Source: Paenibacillus sp. FSL R7-0273 (GTDB lineage Bacteria; Bacillota; Bacilli; Paenibacillales; Paenibacillaceae). Taken from it: DNA of 64,000 nt. The stretch lies in assembly GCF_000758625.1 (NCBI RefSeq), contig NZ_CP009283.1, positions 1,995,501 to 2,059,500 on the forward strand, in the 5' to 3' direction. The number at the start of each line of letters is the position of its first letter. Position 1 is the first letter of the stretch. The notes under the pieces were generated by a model. The model was given only the letters and a program-made list of their open reading frames with translations, did not search any database and was not told the DNA's origin. Made by a program: the position numbers and the translations under genes. Of the stretch, positions 54,372 to 63,864 are shown piece after piece.

Positions 54372-55151
54372 ATGATGCCGCTGCTGCATGTTAACAATCT
54401 GACCGTACCGTGCCAGAGCATACTGTTTGATAAGGACGGCACCTTGCTGGACCTGCTCGCCACCTGGGGCATCTGGGCAGAGCTGGTGCTGGAAGGGCTT
54501 GATAATCAGCTGGCGCTCATCGGTGACAGACGCCTGCCTGACATGTCCCGGGTGCTGGGGACCCGGCACAGTGCTGACGGCCGGCTTACCGGCTATGACC
54601 CGGCCGGGCCGCTGGCTATGGCAACTGCTGAAGAGACAACGGGCATATTGGCCTGGCATCTGTATGGGGCAGGGGTACCCTGGAATGAAGCGGTGTCCCG
54701 CGTTAATTCTATTGCCAAAGGGGCGATGGAGGAGCTGCGGGCGCGCCGTGCCGCAATTCCTCTGCCGGGCCTGCTGCCGTTCCTGCAGCAGTGTTCGGCC
54801 TTGAAGCTGAAGCTGGGCGTTGTGACCTCTGACGGCTCAAAGACAACCGGTGAGCAGCTGGAATGGATGGGCATCACCGGATATTTTGGGACGGTTGTCA
54901 CAAGAGACCGTGTGCGGTTAGGCAAGCCTGCTCCGGAAATGGCTGAAACGGCCTGCCGCGAGCTTGGGGTGCTGCCGGAGAATACCATAATAATCGGTGA
55001 CAGTAACGCCGATATGCAGCTGGGCAAAGGTGCAGGCCTGCGGCTGTCCGTCGGGATTTCACCTGAAGGAAGCTCCGGTCATCTGCTGGATGCCGATACG
55101 GTAATCACCGGCTACCATCAGCTTGTCGTTACAAATGGATTAATCTGCTGA
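54372..55151 (+). CDS. HAD-superfamily hydrolase
   Basis: A 259-residue phosphatase-type protein: motif I FDKDGTLLD, motif II VVTSDGS, motif III lysine in RLGKPAPEM and motif IV IIGDSNADMQLGKGAG. This is the phosphoglycolate-phosphatase-like class with an alpha-helical cap (about residues 30-110). Substrate not readable. ATG 54372 follows AGAGGAG; the frame opens 16 codons earlier, inside the hydrolase gene. Gap of 26 bp to that gene, so probably one transcript. Confidence 0.88.
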   Translation: MMPLLHVNNLTVPCQSILFDKDGTLLDLLATWGIWAELVLEGLDNQLALIGDRRLPDMSRVLGTRHSADGRLTGYDPAGPLAMATAEETTGILAWHLYGAGVPWNEAVSRVNSIAKGAMEELRARRAAIPLPGLLPFLQQCSALKLKLGVVTSDGSKTTGEQLEWMGITGYFGTVVTRDRVRLGKPAPEMAETACRELGVLPENTIIIGDSNADMQLGKGAGLRLSVGISPEGSSGHLLDADTVITGYHQLVVTNGLIC

Positions 55152-55165
55152 AGGAAAGGATGCGT

Positions 55166-55912
55166 GTGAAGGCTATGGATCAAGTGCAGACACTGGTTTC
55201 CTGGATTAAGAACAGCGGTAATATCGTATTTTTTGGAGGAGCGGGAACCTCGACCGAAAGCGGGATTCCCGATTTTCGTTCCGCAGCGGGTCTCTATCAG
55301 ACCGAGCATAATTCCCCGTACCCGCCTGAGGTCATGCTCAGCCGGCGTTTTTTCATGTCCTCTCCGGACATTTTTTTTGATTTCTACCGCAGCAAAATGC
55401 TGCATCCGGAAGCTGCTCCGAACGGCGCGCATCTGCTGCTTGCCGAGCTTGAGGGCCAGGGAAAGCTGAAGGCGGTAATCACCCAGAATATTGACGGGCT
55501 GCACCAGCAGGCTGGCAGCCGTGCCGTCTTTGAGCTGCACGGCTCGGTTCACCGCAATCACTGTATGGGCTGCGGCCGCTTTTACAGTCTGGAGGCCGTT
55601 ACAGGTGCTGCTGACCGTGTTCCGTGCTGCGGGGATTGCGGCAGCATCATCAAACCGGACGTAGTGCTTTATGAAGAAGAGCTTGATCATGATGTGCTTG
55701 TGGGCTCTGTCGCGGCGATTGCCGCTGCCGATCTGCTGATTATCGGCGGTACCTCGCTGACTGTACAGCCTGCCGCGAGCCTCGTTACCTATTTTAACGG
55801 GCGCCATACCGTCCTGCTGAACGGGGAGCCGACTCCTTATGATCACAGGGCTGACCTGATTATTACGGACCGGATCGGAGAGGTCATGAACAGGGTGCTT
55901 GAGCAGCTGTAA
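55166..55912 (+). CDS. NAD-dependent protein deacylase (sirtuin)
   Basis: A Sir2-family protein of about 248 residues. NAD-binding motifs are FFGGAGTSTESGIPDFRS and TQNIDGLHQQAG; the catalytic histidine is in FELHGS; zinc cysteines are CMGC and CCGDCG; late loops are GGTSLTVQPAA and LLNGEPTP. It removes acyl groups from lysine using NAD+. Start unclear: GTG 55166 is six bases after AAGGAAAGG, ATG 55160 abuts that site, and ATG 55175 is also possible. Confidence 0.92.
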   Translation: MKAMDQVQTLVSWIKNSGNIVFFGGAGTSTESGIPDFRSAAGLYQTEHNSPYPPEVMLSRRFFMSSPDIFFDFYRSKMLHPEAAPNGAHLLLAELEGQGKLKAVITQNIDGLHQQAGSRAVFELHGSVHRNHCMGCGRFYSLEAVTGAADRVPCCGDCGSIIKPDVVLYEEELDHDVLVGSVAAIAAADLLIIGGTSLTVQPAASLVTYFNGRHTVLLNGEPTPYDHRADLIITDRIGEVMNRVLEQL

Positions 55913-56008
55913 AGCGTAATTCTGTTAAGCGGCAAGATTATAACGGCAGCGCCAGGTTTAAATTAGGGTAGTGAAGCAATTGAGGCTAGCGAGAGGCAGG
56001 GATCGGCA

Positions 56009-57013
56009 ATGGTATATGTGGCTAGTGATGAACGGTATGAAGTGATGCAGTATAACCGCTCTGGCAGGTCCGGCCTAAAGCTTCCGGCAATTTCGCTGGG
56101 ACTGTGGCATAACTTCGGCGGAATCAACACTTACGAGAACGGCCGGGAAATGATTACGCGCTCCTTTGATCTCGGTATTACCCATTTTGACCTGGCGAAT
56201 AACTACGGCCCGCCTGCGGGCTCCGCTGAGGAGCTGTTCGGCAAGGTGCTGAGCCGTGAGCTTTCCGCGTACCGCGATGAGATGGTGATATCCACCAAGG
56301 CGGGATATTATATGTGGCCGGGGCCGTACGGTGACTGGGGTTCGCGGAAATATATGCTGTCGAGCCTGGATCAGAGCCTGAAGCGGCTCGGGCTTGAGTA
56401 CGTGGATATTTTCTATTCCCACCGCCCGGACCCGGAGACGCCGCTCGAAGAGACAATGGGTGCGCTTGACCATGCCGTCCGCTCAGGCAAAGCGCTGTAC
56501 GTCGGATTGTCCAACTATACGGCGGAGCAGACGGTGGAGGCGATCCGGATTCTGAACAAGCTGGGCACGCCGCTCCTGATTCATCAGCCGCGGTATTCGA
56601 TGCTGGACCGCTGGATCGAAGGCGGGCTGCAGCAGGTGCTTGAGGAGAACGGGGTCGGCAGTATTGCCTTTACACCGCTGGCCCAGGGCTTGCTGAGCAG
56701 TAAATACCTCAACGGCATCCCTGAGGATTCGCGGGCAGCCGGCCCGTCTGCGGCGCTGGATGAGAACGGGATAACGCCTGAGGTGCAGCGCAAAATCCGT
56801 GCCCTCAACCAGCTGGCTGTCACACGCGGCCAAAGTCTGGCGCAGCTGGCGCTGCAGTGGACTTTGCGGGACGGCAAGGTGACCTCCGCCTTGATCGGTG
56901 CCAGCCGGATCAGCCAGATTGAGGAGAACATCGCCTGCCTGTCCCACCCGGAGTTCTCGCAGGAGGAGCTGGACCGGATCGAAACGATCCTGAAGACCGA
57001 GAGCGAGAGCTGA
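56009..57013 (+). CDS. Aldo/keto reductase, YghZ-like (L-glyceraldehyde 3-phosphate reductase)
   Basis: A 334-residue AKR. It follows E. coli YghZ closely: SLGLWHNFGG, FDLGITHFDLANNYGPPAGSAEE with catalytic Asp and Tyr, STKAGYYMWPGPYGDWGSRKY with Lys, VDIFYSHRPD with His, and LIGASRISQIEENI for NADP. YghZ detoxifies methylglyoxal and reduces L-glyceraldehyde 3-phosphate. ATG 56009 has a weak ribosome site (GAGAGGCAGGG further up); starts at codon 12-13 are possible but would remove conserved residues. Its stop lies in a 7-bp repeat. Confidence 0.92.
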   Translation: MVYVASDERYEVMQYNRSGRSGLKLPAISLGLWHNFGGINTYENGREMITRSFDLGITHFDLANNYGPPAGSAEELFGKVLSRELSAYRDEMVISTKAGYYMWPGPYGDWGSRKYMLSSLDQSLKRLGLEYVDIFYSHRPDPETPLEETMGALDHAVRSGKALYVGLSNYTAEQTVEAIRILNKLGTPLLIHQPRYSMLDRWIEGGLQQVLEENGVGSIAFTPLAQGLLSSKYLNGIPEDSRAAGPSAALDENGITPEVQRKIRALNQLAVTRGQSLAQLALQWTLRDGKVTSALIGASRISQIEENIACLSHPEFSQEELDRIETILKTESES

Positions 57014-57125
57014 TGTCTGATGTCTGATGTCTGATGCCTGATGTCTGAGGTTTGAGGCTTGACTGATGGCAGATGTCTGATGCCTGATGCCTGATACTGA
57101 TGTATCATGCCTGCTGCCTGATGCT
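57012..57125. repeat. Degenerate 7-bp microrepeat
   Basis: About sixteen copies of TGATGTC/TGATGCC-like heptamers run from the stop codon of the reductase gene onward; the first five are nearly exact. A slippage-prone tract; its start overlaps the TGA stop. Confidence 0.85.
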
Positions 57126-57159
57126 CGTTTGATTCTGGTGAGAAGCGGGTGTCCGGGGC

Positions 57160-57349
57160 ATTAGATGGATTTTAGACACTTAATTTCGATGTTTTGGAGC
57201 TTTTCAGGTAATTAGGTGTAAAAGAGCATCTTAATTTTGGCCTATTAACACCTTATAAGGGTAAAACGCATAATTAAGTGGCTTTTTTCCAACTAAACTC
57301 TAAAACCTAAGAGTGTTATAAGAATTAGTTGTCTTTTTTCAACTTAATC
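57160..57349. repeat. Four-box intergenic element, copy C
   Basis: Four 26-bp imperfect palindromes start at 57160, 57211, 57273 and 57324 (spacing 51, 62, 51): for example ATTAGATGG...GACACTTAATT and ATTAGTTGTC...CAACTTAAT. Same design as at 15838 and 35951. No gene lies in 57014-57583. Confidence 0.83.
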
Positions 57350-57440
57350 TCCTCGTCCATTTGTTTCAGGCAAAGCAATACAACATGGACAGGACCCTAA
57401 AGCGCCATATGTGGTTTAGATATAGCAGCATAACCTGAAC

Positions 57441-57476
57441 AGCCCGTTCCGCATGATGGAAACGGGCTATTGTTTT
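57441..57476 (+). terminator. Possible terminator hairpin
   Basis: AGCCCGTTCC / GGAAACGGGCT stem (one bulge) followed by ATTGTTTT; it lies between the repeat and the end of the minus-strand AraC gene and may serve either strand. Confidence 0.5.
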
Positions 57477-57583
57477 ACATAAAGGTCTGGCTCTCAGACA
57501 AGTATAAGAAATAGTGCCACCTGCAGAGCCGGAACTTGTCAGGAGCAGGTAAGCGCAGGAGTCCGGCACACGGGCACGGCTGG

Positions 57584-58441
57584 CTATTTCTCCCCGGGTC
57601 TGGCTGTCGCCAGGCGGTAGGCGGTCGGGGACTGGGCACAGAAGCGCTTGAACTGGCGCGAGAAGTACAGCGCATCAGTCAGCCCAACCGAAGCAGCCAC
57701 CTGCTCGACAGACAGCTCAGGGCGCTCGCGCAGCAGCTGGCGTGATTTCTCGATGCGCAGCTTAAGCAGGTAGGTAACCGGAGAGAGCCCTGTCTCCTGC
57801 TTGAAAATCCGTGACAGATAAGCGCGGTTGTAGCCAAGGCTGGCGCACATCTGCTCGATGGATACCGGATGGGCATATTGGGAAGCCATATAATGAATCA
57901 TCTGCTTCACAGTACGCTTGACCTGGGATTCTGCCCCCGGCAGGCGGGAAGCGGAAAGATGGCGTTCTGTTGCTTCACCGATCACAAGATACAGGTAGCC
58001 GAGTGAGGTAAGATGGGCGCTGTCCTTGTTGGCATAAAAAGCCTGCATCATCCCTTCCAGGGCGGCAGGGATTACCGACCCCTCTGCCGTGGACAGCACC
58101 GGCTGCTGCGGCGCGAAGCCTGCCTGGAGCACGAGGCTGTCGGTGTCGGCTCCTGTGAAGGCAGCCCAGCGGTAACGCCAGGGCTGCTGTCGGTCTGAGA
58201 CATAGCTGACAAGCTGCCCCGGATGGATCAGGAAGCAGTCGCCCGGCCCCAGCTCATATTTACGGTGCTCGGTTGTAAAGAGCCCGCAGCCGGATTCAAT
58301 GAAGTGAAGCAGGTAGTAATCGTAGATTTTGGGGCCGGCCTGATGGACCGGCAGGGTCTGGCTTTCGCCGGCAAACAGCACATGCAGATTCTGCTTTTCG
58401 AAGTATACGGGATTTGATCCTACGGAATAAGTATGTTCCAA
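57584..58441 (-). CDS. AraC-family regulator, probable control of the gal operon
   Basis: A 285-residue protein: N-terminal cupin-like sugar-sensing domain (YYLLHFIESGCGLFTTEHRKYELGPGDCFLIHPGQ) and C-terminal AraC double helix-turn-helix (VSIEQMCASLGYNRAYLSRIFKQETG; LSVEQVAASVGLTDALYFSRQFKRF). TTG 58441 lies nine bases after AAGGAAAGGA; an in-frame GTG at 58486 lacks a ribosome site. It is transcribed away from galK, the common arrangement for an activator of galactose genes in this genus (inference). Confidence 0.88.
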   Translation of the reverse strand: MEHTYSVGSNPVYFEKQNLHVLFAGESQTLPVHQAGPKIYDYYLLHFIESGCGLFTTEHRKYELGPGDCFLIHPGQLVSYVSDRQQPWRYRWAAFTGADTDSLVLQAGFAPQQPVLSTAEGSVIPAALEGMMQAFYANKDSAHLTSLGYLYLVIGEATERHLSASRLPGAESQVKRTVKQMIHYMASQYAHPVSIEQMCASLGYNRAYLSRIFKQETGLSPVTYLLKLRIEKSRQLLRERPELSVEQVAASVGLTDALYFSRQFKRFCAQSPTAYRLATARPGEK

Positions 58442-58675
58442 GCTGACAGATCCTTTCCTTGGCTTAACGCTGTCAATGCTCTGCACGCAGGGAGGCGGGT
58501 GCAGAAGCTGGGGTCCTGCCTGAACAAAGTATAACGCGTAAAGTCACATTTATCCATACATTACACACATGATTGCATTATCAGGGCAAGTCTGATTTTA
58601 TTATAATGTAACCATAAAGAACGCAAGCAAGCTTCCAAAGACGCAGTGATACAACGAAAGGATGGAGTGGCATTT

Positions 58676-59854
58676 ATGAGCATACAGGAACTTAACAGCA
58701 AATTTATCGAGAAGTACGGGGAGAGCACGGAGGAGGCGCGGGTATTCTACGCTCCGGGCCGTGTCAATCTGATCGGCGAGCATCTGGACTATAACGGCGG
58801 TTATGTATTCCCGGCAGCACTGGATTTCGGAACAACCCTGATCGTGCGTCCGCGCAGCGACAGCAAGGTGCAGTTCGCCTCCACGAATTTCCCGTATGAA
58901 GCTTCCATCGATAGCAGTGAAATCGGTAAAGCTAAAACCGGCGAATGGGTTGACTACCCTGTCGGCGTTCTGGTTGAGCTGGCGAAAAAGGATCTTCCGC
59001 TCTCCGGCGGCTATGACCTGCTGTTCCACGGTGAAATCCCGAACGGCTCCGGCCTTTCATCCTCCGCTTCCATTGAAGTAGTTACAGGCTATGCCTTCCT
59101 GTCCCTGCTGGGCGGAGATACCGATACGGTTGAAATTGCCCTCCTGTCCCAGCGTGCCGAGAACCAGTACGTCGGTGTAAACTCCGGGATTATGGACCAG
59201 TTCGCAGTAGCTAACGGCAAGCAGGATCATGCGATTCTCCTGATGTGTGACACGCTGGAATACAGCCTGGTTCCCTTTGCAACCGGAGCCTACAAGCTGG
59301 TAATCAGTAATACGAACAAAAAGAGAGGTCTTGTAGACTCCAAATATAACGAGCGCCGCAGCCAATGTGATGAAGCGCTGGCTATCCTGAAGAAGGAAGT
59401 GCCTTCCCTGTCGTATCTGGCAGAGATGAAGCCGGAGCAGTTCGAGCTTCACCAGGACAAAATCGCAGACGAAACCGTACGCCGCCGGGCCCGCCACGTT
59501 GTGGAAGAAAACCAGCGTGTGCTTGACTCTGTAGAAGTGCTGAAGAATAACGATCTGAAGCAGTTCGGACTGTTCATGAACGACTCCCACGTGTCACTGC
59601 GCGACCTGTACGAAGTAAGCTGCGAAGAGCTGGATGTGATGGTAGAGGAAGCGCAGCGCATTCCTGGTACACTCGGCTCCCGGATGACTGGTGCAGGCTT
59701 TGGCGGATGCACAGTATCTCTGGTTCACGAAGATGACGTGGAACGCTTCATCCGTGAAGTAGGCGAGGCTTACACTGCAAGAACCGGCCTGACCGGCGAA
59801 TTCTATGTATGCGGCATCGGCAACGGTGTAGAAGAACTCAAAGGAGTGAACTAA
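58676..59854 (+). CDS. galK: Galactokinase
   Basis: A 392-residue GHMP kinase that phosphorylates galactose at C1. The galactokinase signature GRVNLIGEHLDYNGG is at 28-42; the phosphate loop is PNGSGLSSSASIE; the third motif is GSRMTGAGFGGCTVSL. ATG 58676 lies eight bases after AAAGGATGGAG; the frame opens ten codons earlier without support. A -10 (TATAAT) is at 58602-58607 but its -35 is weak, fitting an activator-dependent promoter. First gene of galKET. Confidence 0.97.
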   Translation: MSIQELNSKFIEKYGESTEEARVFYAPGRVNLIGEHLDYNGGYVFPAALDFGTTLIVRPRSDSKVQFASTNFPYEASIDSSEIGKAKTGEWVDYPVGVLVELAKKDLPLSGGYDLLFHGEIPNGSGLSSSASIEVVTGYAFLSLLGGDTDTVEIALLSQRAENQYVGVNSGIMDQFAVANGKQDHAILLMCDTLEYSLVPFATGAYKLVISNTNKKRGLVDSKYNERRSQCDEALAILKKEVPSLSYLAEMKPEQFELHQDKIADETVRRRARHVVEENQRVLDSVEVLKNNDLKQFGLFMNDSHVSLRDLYEVSCEELDVMVEEAQRIPGTLGSRMTGAGFGGCTVSLVHEDDVERFIREVGEAYTARTGLTGEFYVCGIGNGVEELKGVN

Positions 59855-59855
59855 T

Positions 59856-60842
59856 ATGGCAATCCTGGTAACAGGCGGAGCAGGTTATATCGGGTCCCAC
59901 ACGGTAGCAGAGCTGCTGGAACGCGGCGAGGAAGTTGTAGTCATTGACAATCTGCTGACAGGGCACCGCGAGGCGCTGCTGGGCGGCAAGCTGTATGAAG
60001 GCGATCTGCGTGACAAAGAGCTGCTGGCAAAGCTTTTCTCCGAGAACAAGATTGAAGCGGTTATCCACTTTGCTGCCAGCTCCCTCGTCGGCGAGAGCAT
60101 GAAGGACCCTGTGAAATACTACGACAATAACGTGTATGGTACACAGTGCCTGCTGGAAGCCATGCAGCATGCAGGTGTGGACAAAATCGTCTTCTCCTCA
60201 ACAGCTGCCACCTACGGCGAACCTGAGAAGGTGCCGATTGAGGAAAGCGACCGCACTGAGCCGGCGAATGTCTACGGTGAAACGAAGCTGACCATGGAGC
60301 GCATGATGGCCTGGTTTGACAAAGTGCTGGGCATCAAGTATGTAGCCCTCCGCTACTTCAATGCTGCAGGCGCACATGCCAGCGGTAAAATCGGTGAAGA
60401 CCACCGTCCCGAGAGCCATCTCGTTCCGCTGGTGCTGCAGACCGCGCTTGGACAGCGCGAGAGCATCGCAGTCTTCGGAGATGACTACCCGACTGAGGAC
60501 GGAACTTGCGTACGCGACTATATCCATGTCAGCGATCTGGCCGATGCCCACATCCGTGCAGTAACCTACCTGCGCAGCGGCAGTGCCAGCAATGTGTTCA
60601 ACCTCGGAAACGGACTGGGCTTCTCGGTGAAGCAGGTTATTGAATCGGCCCGCAAGGTAACCGGCCGGGATATTCCGGTGGTTGTCCAGGAACGCCGCGC
60701 CGGTGACCCGGCAGTTCTGGTAGCTTCCTCAGCCAAAGCGCGCTCGGTGCTGGGCTGGAATCCGCAGAAGGCAGATATTGAAGAAATCATCCAGAGCGCC
60801 TGGAACTGGCATTCGGCCAATCCGCAGGGCTACGGAGAATAA
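59856..60842 (+). CDS. galE: UDP-glucose 4-epimerase
   Basis: A 328-residue extended short-chain dehydrogenase. The NAD loop is GGAGYIG (7-13); the catalytic pair is in VYGETKLTME (YxxxK), with the serine/threonine of FSSTAATYG before it; RYFNAAGAHASG and RDYIHVSDLADAH are family marks. It interconverts UDP-galactose and UDP-glucose. The start is one base past the galK stop, with AAAGGAG ahead. Confidence 0.97.
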   Translation: MAILVTGGAGYIGSHTVAELLERGEEVVVIDNLLTGHREALLGGKLYEGDLRDKELLAKLFSENKIEAVIHFAASSLVGESMKDPVKYYDNNVYGTQCLLEAMQHAGVDKIVFSSTAATYGEPEKVPIEESDRTEPANVYGETKLTMERMMAWFDKVLGIKYVALRYFNAAGAHASGKIGEDHRPESHLVPLVLQTALGQRESIAVFGDDYPTEDGTCVRDYIHVSDLADAHIRAVTYLRSGSASNVFNLGNGLGFSVKQVIESARKVTGRDIPVVVQERRAGDPAVLVASSAKARSVLGWNPQKADIEEIIQSAWNWHSANPQGYGE

Positions 60843-60886
60843 TACAGACCGGGCTTTTGCCGGAACCAGGAGAATGGAGAGTTAAT

Positions 60887-62467
60887 ATGTCTAATGATAC
60901 TACTGCCGCTCCCGCTGCAGAGCAGGCGCTGTATGCCATCGAACAGCTGGTCCTGTTTGCCCAGCATCAGCAGCTGATCCAGCCGGCGGATGTGGATTAC
61001 AGCCGAAATGAACTGCTGGACCAATTTGGCTTCAGTGAGCCCTATGCGGCGGAGTTCAGCGAAGCTCCGCTTGAAAGCCCGCAGTCTCCGCTTGATGTAT
61101 TGATTGATTACGGCTTCACTATCGGCCTCATCCCTGAGAACACCGATACTTACCGTGACCTGCTGGATGCCAAGATCATGGGCCTGCTGATGGCACGTCC
61201 GTCAGAGGTCAATGCCGAATTCAACAGTATTGTAGAGAAGCAGGGGATTGCAGCTGCAACAGACCGCTTTTATAAGCTCAGCATTGATTCCAACTACATC
61301 CGGATGGACCGTGTCGCCAAGAATGTTTACTGGCTGCAGGATTCGCCGTACGGCGATATTGAAATGACGATCAACCTGTCCAAGCCGGAGAAAAGTCCGA
61401 AGGAAATCGCGATGGCCCGGCTGCTGCCGCCGCCGGTCTATCCGAAATGCCAGCTCTGCCGTGAGAATGTCGGCTATGCCGGCCGGGTCAACCACCCGCC
61501 GCGCCAGAACCTGCGCATTATTCCGCTTGAGCTGAACAAAGAGAAGTGGTTCTTCCAGTACTCGCCTTACGTGTACTATAACGAGCACTGCATTGTGTTC
61601 CATCACGATCATGTGCCGATGAAGCTGACGAAGGATACGCTGAAGCGGCTGCTCTCTTTTGTTGAATCGTTCCCGCATTATTTCATCGGCTCTAATGCCG
61701 ATCTGCCGATTGTCGGCGGGTCCATTCTGACCCACGACCATTTCCAGGGCGGGCGCCATACGTTCCCGATCCAGAAAGCGCCTAAGGAGGACAGCTACAA
61801 TCATCCTGCTTATCCAGGCGTTAGCCTGAGCATCGTGAAGTGGCCGATGTCCGTGCTGCGCCTCAGCGGGAATGACCCGGCCGTGCTGCTGGAATGCGGA
61901 AATGCGCTGTACGAGGCCTGGAAGGGCTACAGCGATCCTGAAGCTGATGTCCTGGCATTCAGCGACGTTGAAGGCGTGCAGACACCGCATAACACCGTTA
62001 CGCCAATCGTGCGCCGTTCCGAGAACGGCGGCTTCGAAATGGATCTGGTGCTGCGCAACAACCGGACCAGTGAGGAGTATCCGGAAGGGATCTTCCATCC
62101 GCACCGTGAGATGCATCACATCAAGAAGGAGAACATCGGCCTGATTGAGGTTATGGGTCTGGCCATTCTTCCGGGACGCCTGAAGGAAGAGCTTGATGCG
62201 GTAGCCGGTATCCTGGCCGGAGATAAAGCATTGCTTGAGGCGGTCAAGACAGAGGAAGGGCACGCACTGGCGCTGCACGCCTTCTGGATTGATGAGCTGA
62301 CGGAACGCTTCGGCACAGGGCTTACCCGTGAAGAGGCGGTTAAGACCGTCCAGAACGAGGTGGGCATCAAGTTCACACATATTCTGGAGCATGCCGGAGT
62401 GTACAAACGGACGCCGGAAGGCCAGGCGGCCTTCCGCCGGTTCGTCCAGAGCTTTGGCGCACAATAA
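60887..62467 (+). CDS. galT: UDP-glucose--hexose-1-phosphate uridylyltransferase (Firmicute type)
   Basis: A 526-residue GalT of the longer Firmicute class. CQLCRENVGYAGR is the cysteine site; HPPRQNLRIIPLEL, NEHCIVFHHDHVPM and GGSILTHDHFQGGRH supply the active-site histidines. It exchanges UMP between UDP-glucose and galactose 1-phosphate. ATG 60887 follows AATGGAGAG, 44 bp after galE. Completes the Leloir set. Confidence 0.96.
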   Translation: MSNDTTAAPAAEQALYAIEQLVLFAQHQQLIQPADVDYSRNELLDQFGFSEPYAAEFSEAPLESPQSPLDVLIDYGFTIGLIPENTDTYRDLLDAKIMGLLMARPSEVNAEFNSIVEKQGIAAATDRFYKLSIDSNYIRMDRVAKNVYWLQDSPYGDIEMTINLSKPEKSPKEIAMARLLPPPVYPKCQLCRENVGYAGRVNHPPRQNLRIIPLELNKEKWFFQYSPYVYYNEHCIVFHHDHVPMKLTKDTLKRLLSFVESFPHYFIGSNADLPIVGGSILTHDHFQGGRHTFPIQKAPKEDSYNHPAYPGVSLSIVKWPMSVLRLSGNDPAVLLECGNALYEAWKGYSDPEADVLAFSDVEGVQTPHNTVTPIVRRSENGGFEMDLVLRNNRTSEEYPEGIFHPHREMHHIKKENIGLIEVMGLAILPGRLKEELDAVAGILAGDKALLEAVKTEEGHALALHAFWIDELTERFGTGLTREEAVKTVQNEVGIKFTHILEHAGVYKRTPEGQAAFRRFVQSFGAQ

Positions 62468-62481
62468 ATACAAGCTTACCG

Positions 62482-62522
62482 GAATGTCCCCGCCTCAATG
62501 GCGCGGGACATTTCTTTTTTTC
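62482..62522 (+). terminator. Terminator of the gal operon
   Basis: AATGTCCCCGCC / GGCGCGGGACATT stem with a short loop, then TCTTTTTTTTC. Confidence 0.88.
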
Positions 62523-62553
62523 TTACGGTAAGGGAAATGCTTCCAGTGACGAT

Positions 62554-62582
62554 TTGTAAGCGGCCCGCCGGAGGTCTATAAT
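62554..62582 (+). promoter_or_regulatory. Sigma-A promoter of the alcohol dehydrogenase gene
   Basis: TTGTAA (62554-62559), 17-base spacer, TATAAT (62577-62582), 42 bases before the start codon. Confidence 0.8.
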
Positions 62583-62624
62583 ATAATCCGCATCGTATTT
62601 TTGAATTAATGGAGGTTAAGACAT

Positions 62625-63788
62625 ATGCGCAAGTTTGAATTTTATAATCCGACCAAACTGATTTTTGGACAGGGCACGCTGCAGGCTCTGCAAACGGAAG
62701 TGCCAAAGTACGGCAAGAATGTCCTGCTGATGTACGGGGGCGGCAGCATCAAGCGCAGCGGTCTTTATGATAATGTACTCGCTGAGCTGAGTGCAGCCGG
62801 AGCTGTTGTTACCGAGCTGGCCGGGGTAGAGCCTAATCCGCGCTTGTCGACGGTACATAAAGGCGTGGAGCTGTGCCGTGAGCATAATATTGAGCTTATT
62901 CTGGCTGTCGGCGGAGGAAGTGTGCTGGACTGTGCCAAAGCTGTAGCTGTAGGGGCAAAGTACGACGGGGATATGTGGGATTTCGTAGAGCGCAAGGCGG
63001 CTCCGCAGGGTGCCCTTCCGCTCGGTACAGTGCTGACTATGGCGGCAACAGGCTCAGAGATGAACAACGGCTCGGTAATCACCAACGAAGTTACCAAGGA
63101 AAAAATGGGCTGGGGCAGTGTTCACGCTTACCCGGTATTCTCCATTCTTGATCCGGTGAACACCTTCTCCCTGCCGCGCGACCAGACGGTATACGGGATG
63201 GTGGACATCATGTCCCATACCCTTGAGCATTACTTCCACACTGACACCAACACGCCGCTGCAGGACGGCTTCTGTGAAGCGCTGCTGCGCACAGTCATCG
63301 AAGCGGCGCCTAAGCTGATCGAGGATCTGGAGAATTATGAGCTGCGGGAGACGATCATGTACTGCGGTACGATGGCGCTGAACGGCATGGTCAGCATGGG
63401 CTTCGCGGGTGACTGGGCTACGCACAATATCGAGCATGCTGTATCCGCAGTTTATGACATCCCGCATGGCGGCGGTCTGGCGATTCTGTTCCCGCAGTGG
63501 ATGAAATATAACCTCAGCGTAAGTCCGGCCCGCTTCCGCCAGCTTGCCGTGAATGTATTCGGAGTAGACGCCGCCGGCAAAACCGATGAGGAAGCCGGCC
63601 TTGAAGGCATTGAGGCGTTGCGCAGCTTCTGGGATTCCATTGGTGCTCCGAAGACGCTTGCCGATTATGACATCGACGACAGCGAAATCGGCAGCATGGC
63701 CGACAAGGCGGTCCGCTTCGGGCCGTTCGGCAACTTCCGCAAGCTGCAGCGTGAGGATGTTGTAGAGATTTACAAGATGTCGCTCTAA
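62625..63788 (+). CDS. Iron-containing alcohol dehydrogenase, butanol-dehydrogenase-like
   Basis: A 387-residue group III dehydrogenase. [14 protein letters not shown] is the typical opening of the BdhA/YugJ group; [19 protein letters not shown] binds NAD(P); metal ligands include the histidines of [11 protein letters not shown] and [21 protein letters not shown]. It reduces aldehydes such as butyraldehyde with NAD(P)H. ATG 62625 follows GGAGG. Has its own promoter and terminator. Confidence 0.94.
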   Translation: MRKFEFYNPTKLIFGQGTLQALQTEVPKYGKNVLLMYGGGSIKRSGLYDNVLAELSAAGAVVTELAGVEPNPRLSTVHKGVELCREHNIELILAVGGGSVLDCAKAVAVGAKYDGDMWDFVERKAAPQGALPLGTVLTMAATGSEMNNGSVITNEVTKEKMGWGSVHAYPVFSILDPVNTFSLPRDQTVYGMVDIMSHTLEHYFHTDTNTPLQDGFCEALLRTVIEAAPKLIEDLENYELRETIMYCGTMALNGMVSMGFAGDWATHNIEHAVSAVYDIPHGGGLAILFPQWMKYNLSVSPARFRQLAVNVFGVDAAGKTDEEAGLEGIEALRSFWDSIGAPKTLADYDIDDSEIGSMADKAVRFGPFGNFRKLQREDVVEIYKMSL

Positions 63789-63813
63789 TCAGAGCGGAAT
63801 TGAATAAACGTTG

Positions 63814-63864
63814 AAAAGGGTACGCAGGCCATTATGAATAATTATGGCCTGCGTGCCCTTTTTC
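63814..63864 (+). terminator. Terminator after the alcohol dehydrogenase gene
   Basis: AAAAGGGTACGCAGGCCAT / ATGGCCTGCGTGCCCTTTTT, one mismatch. The remaining bases to 64000 show no gene. Confidence 0.9.
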
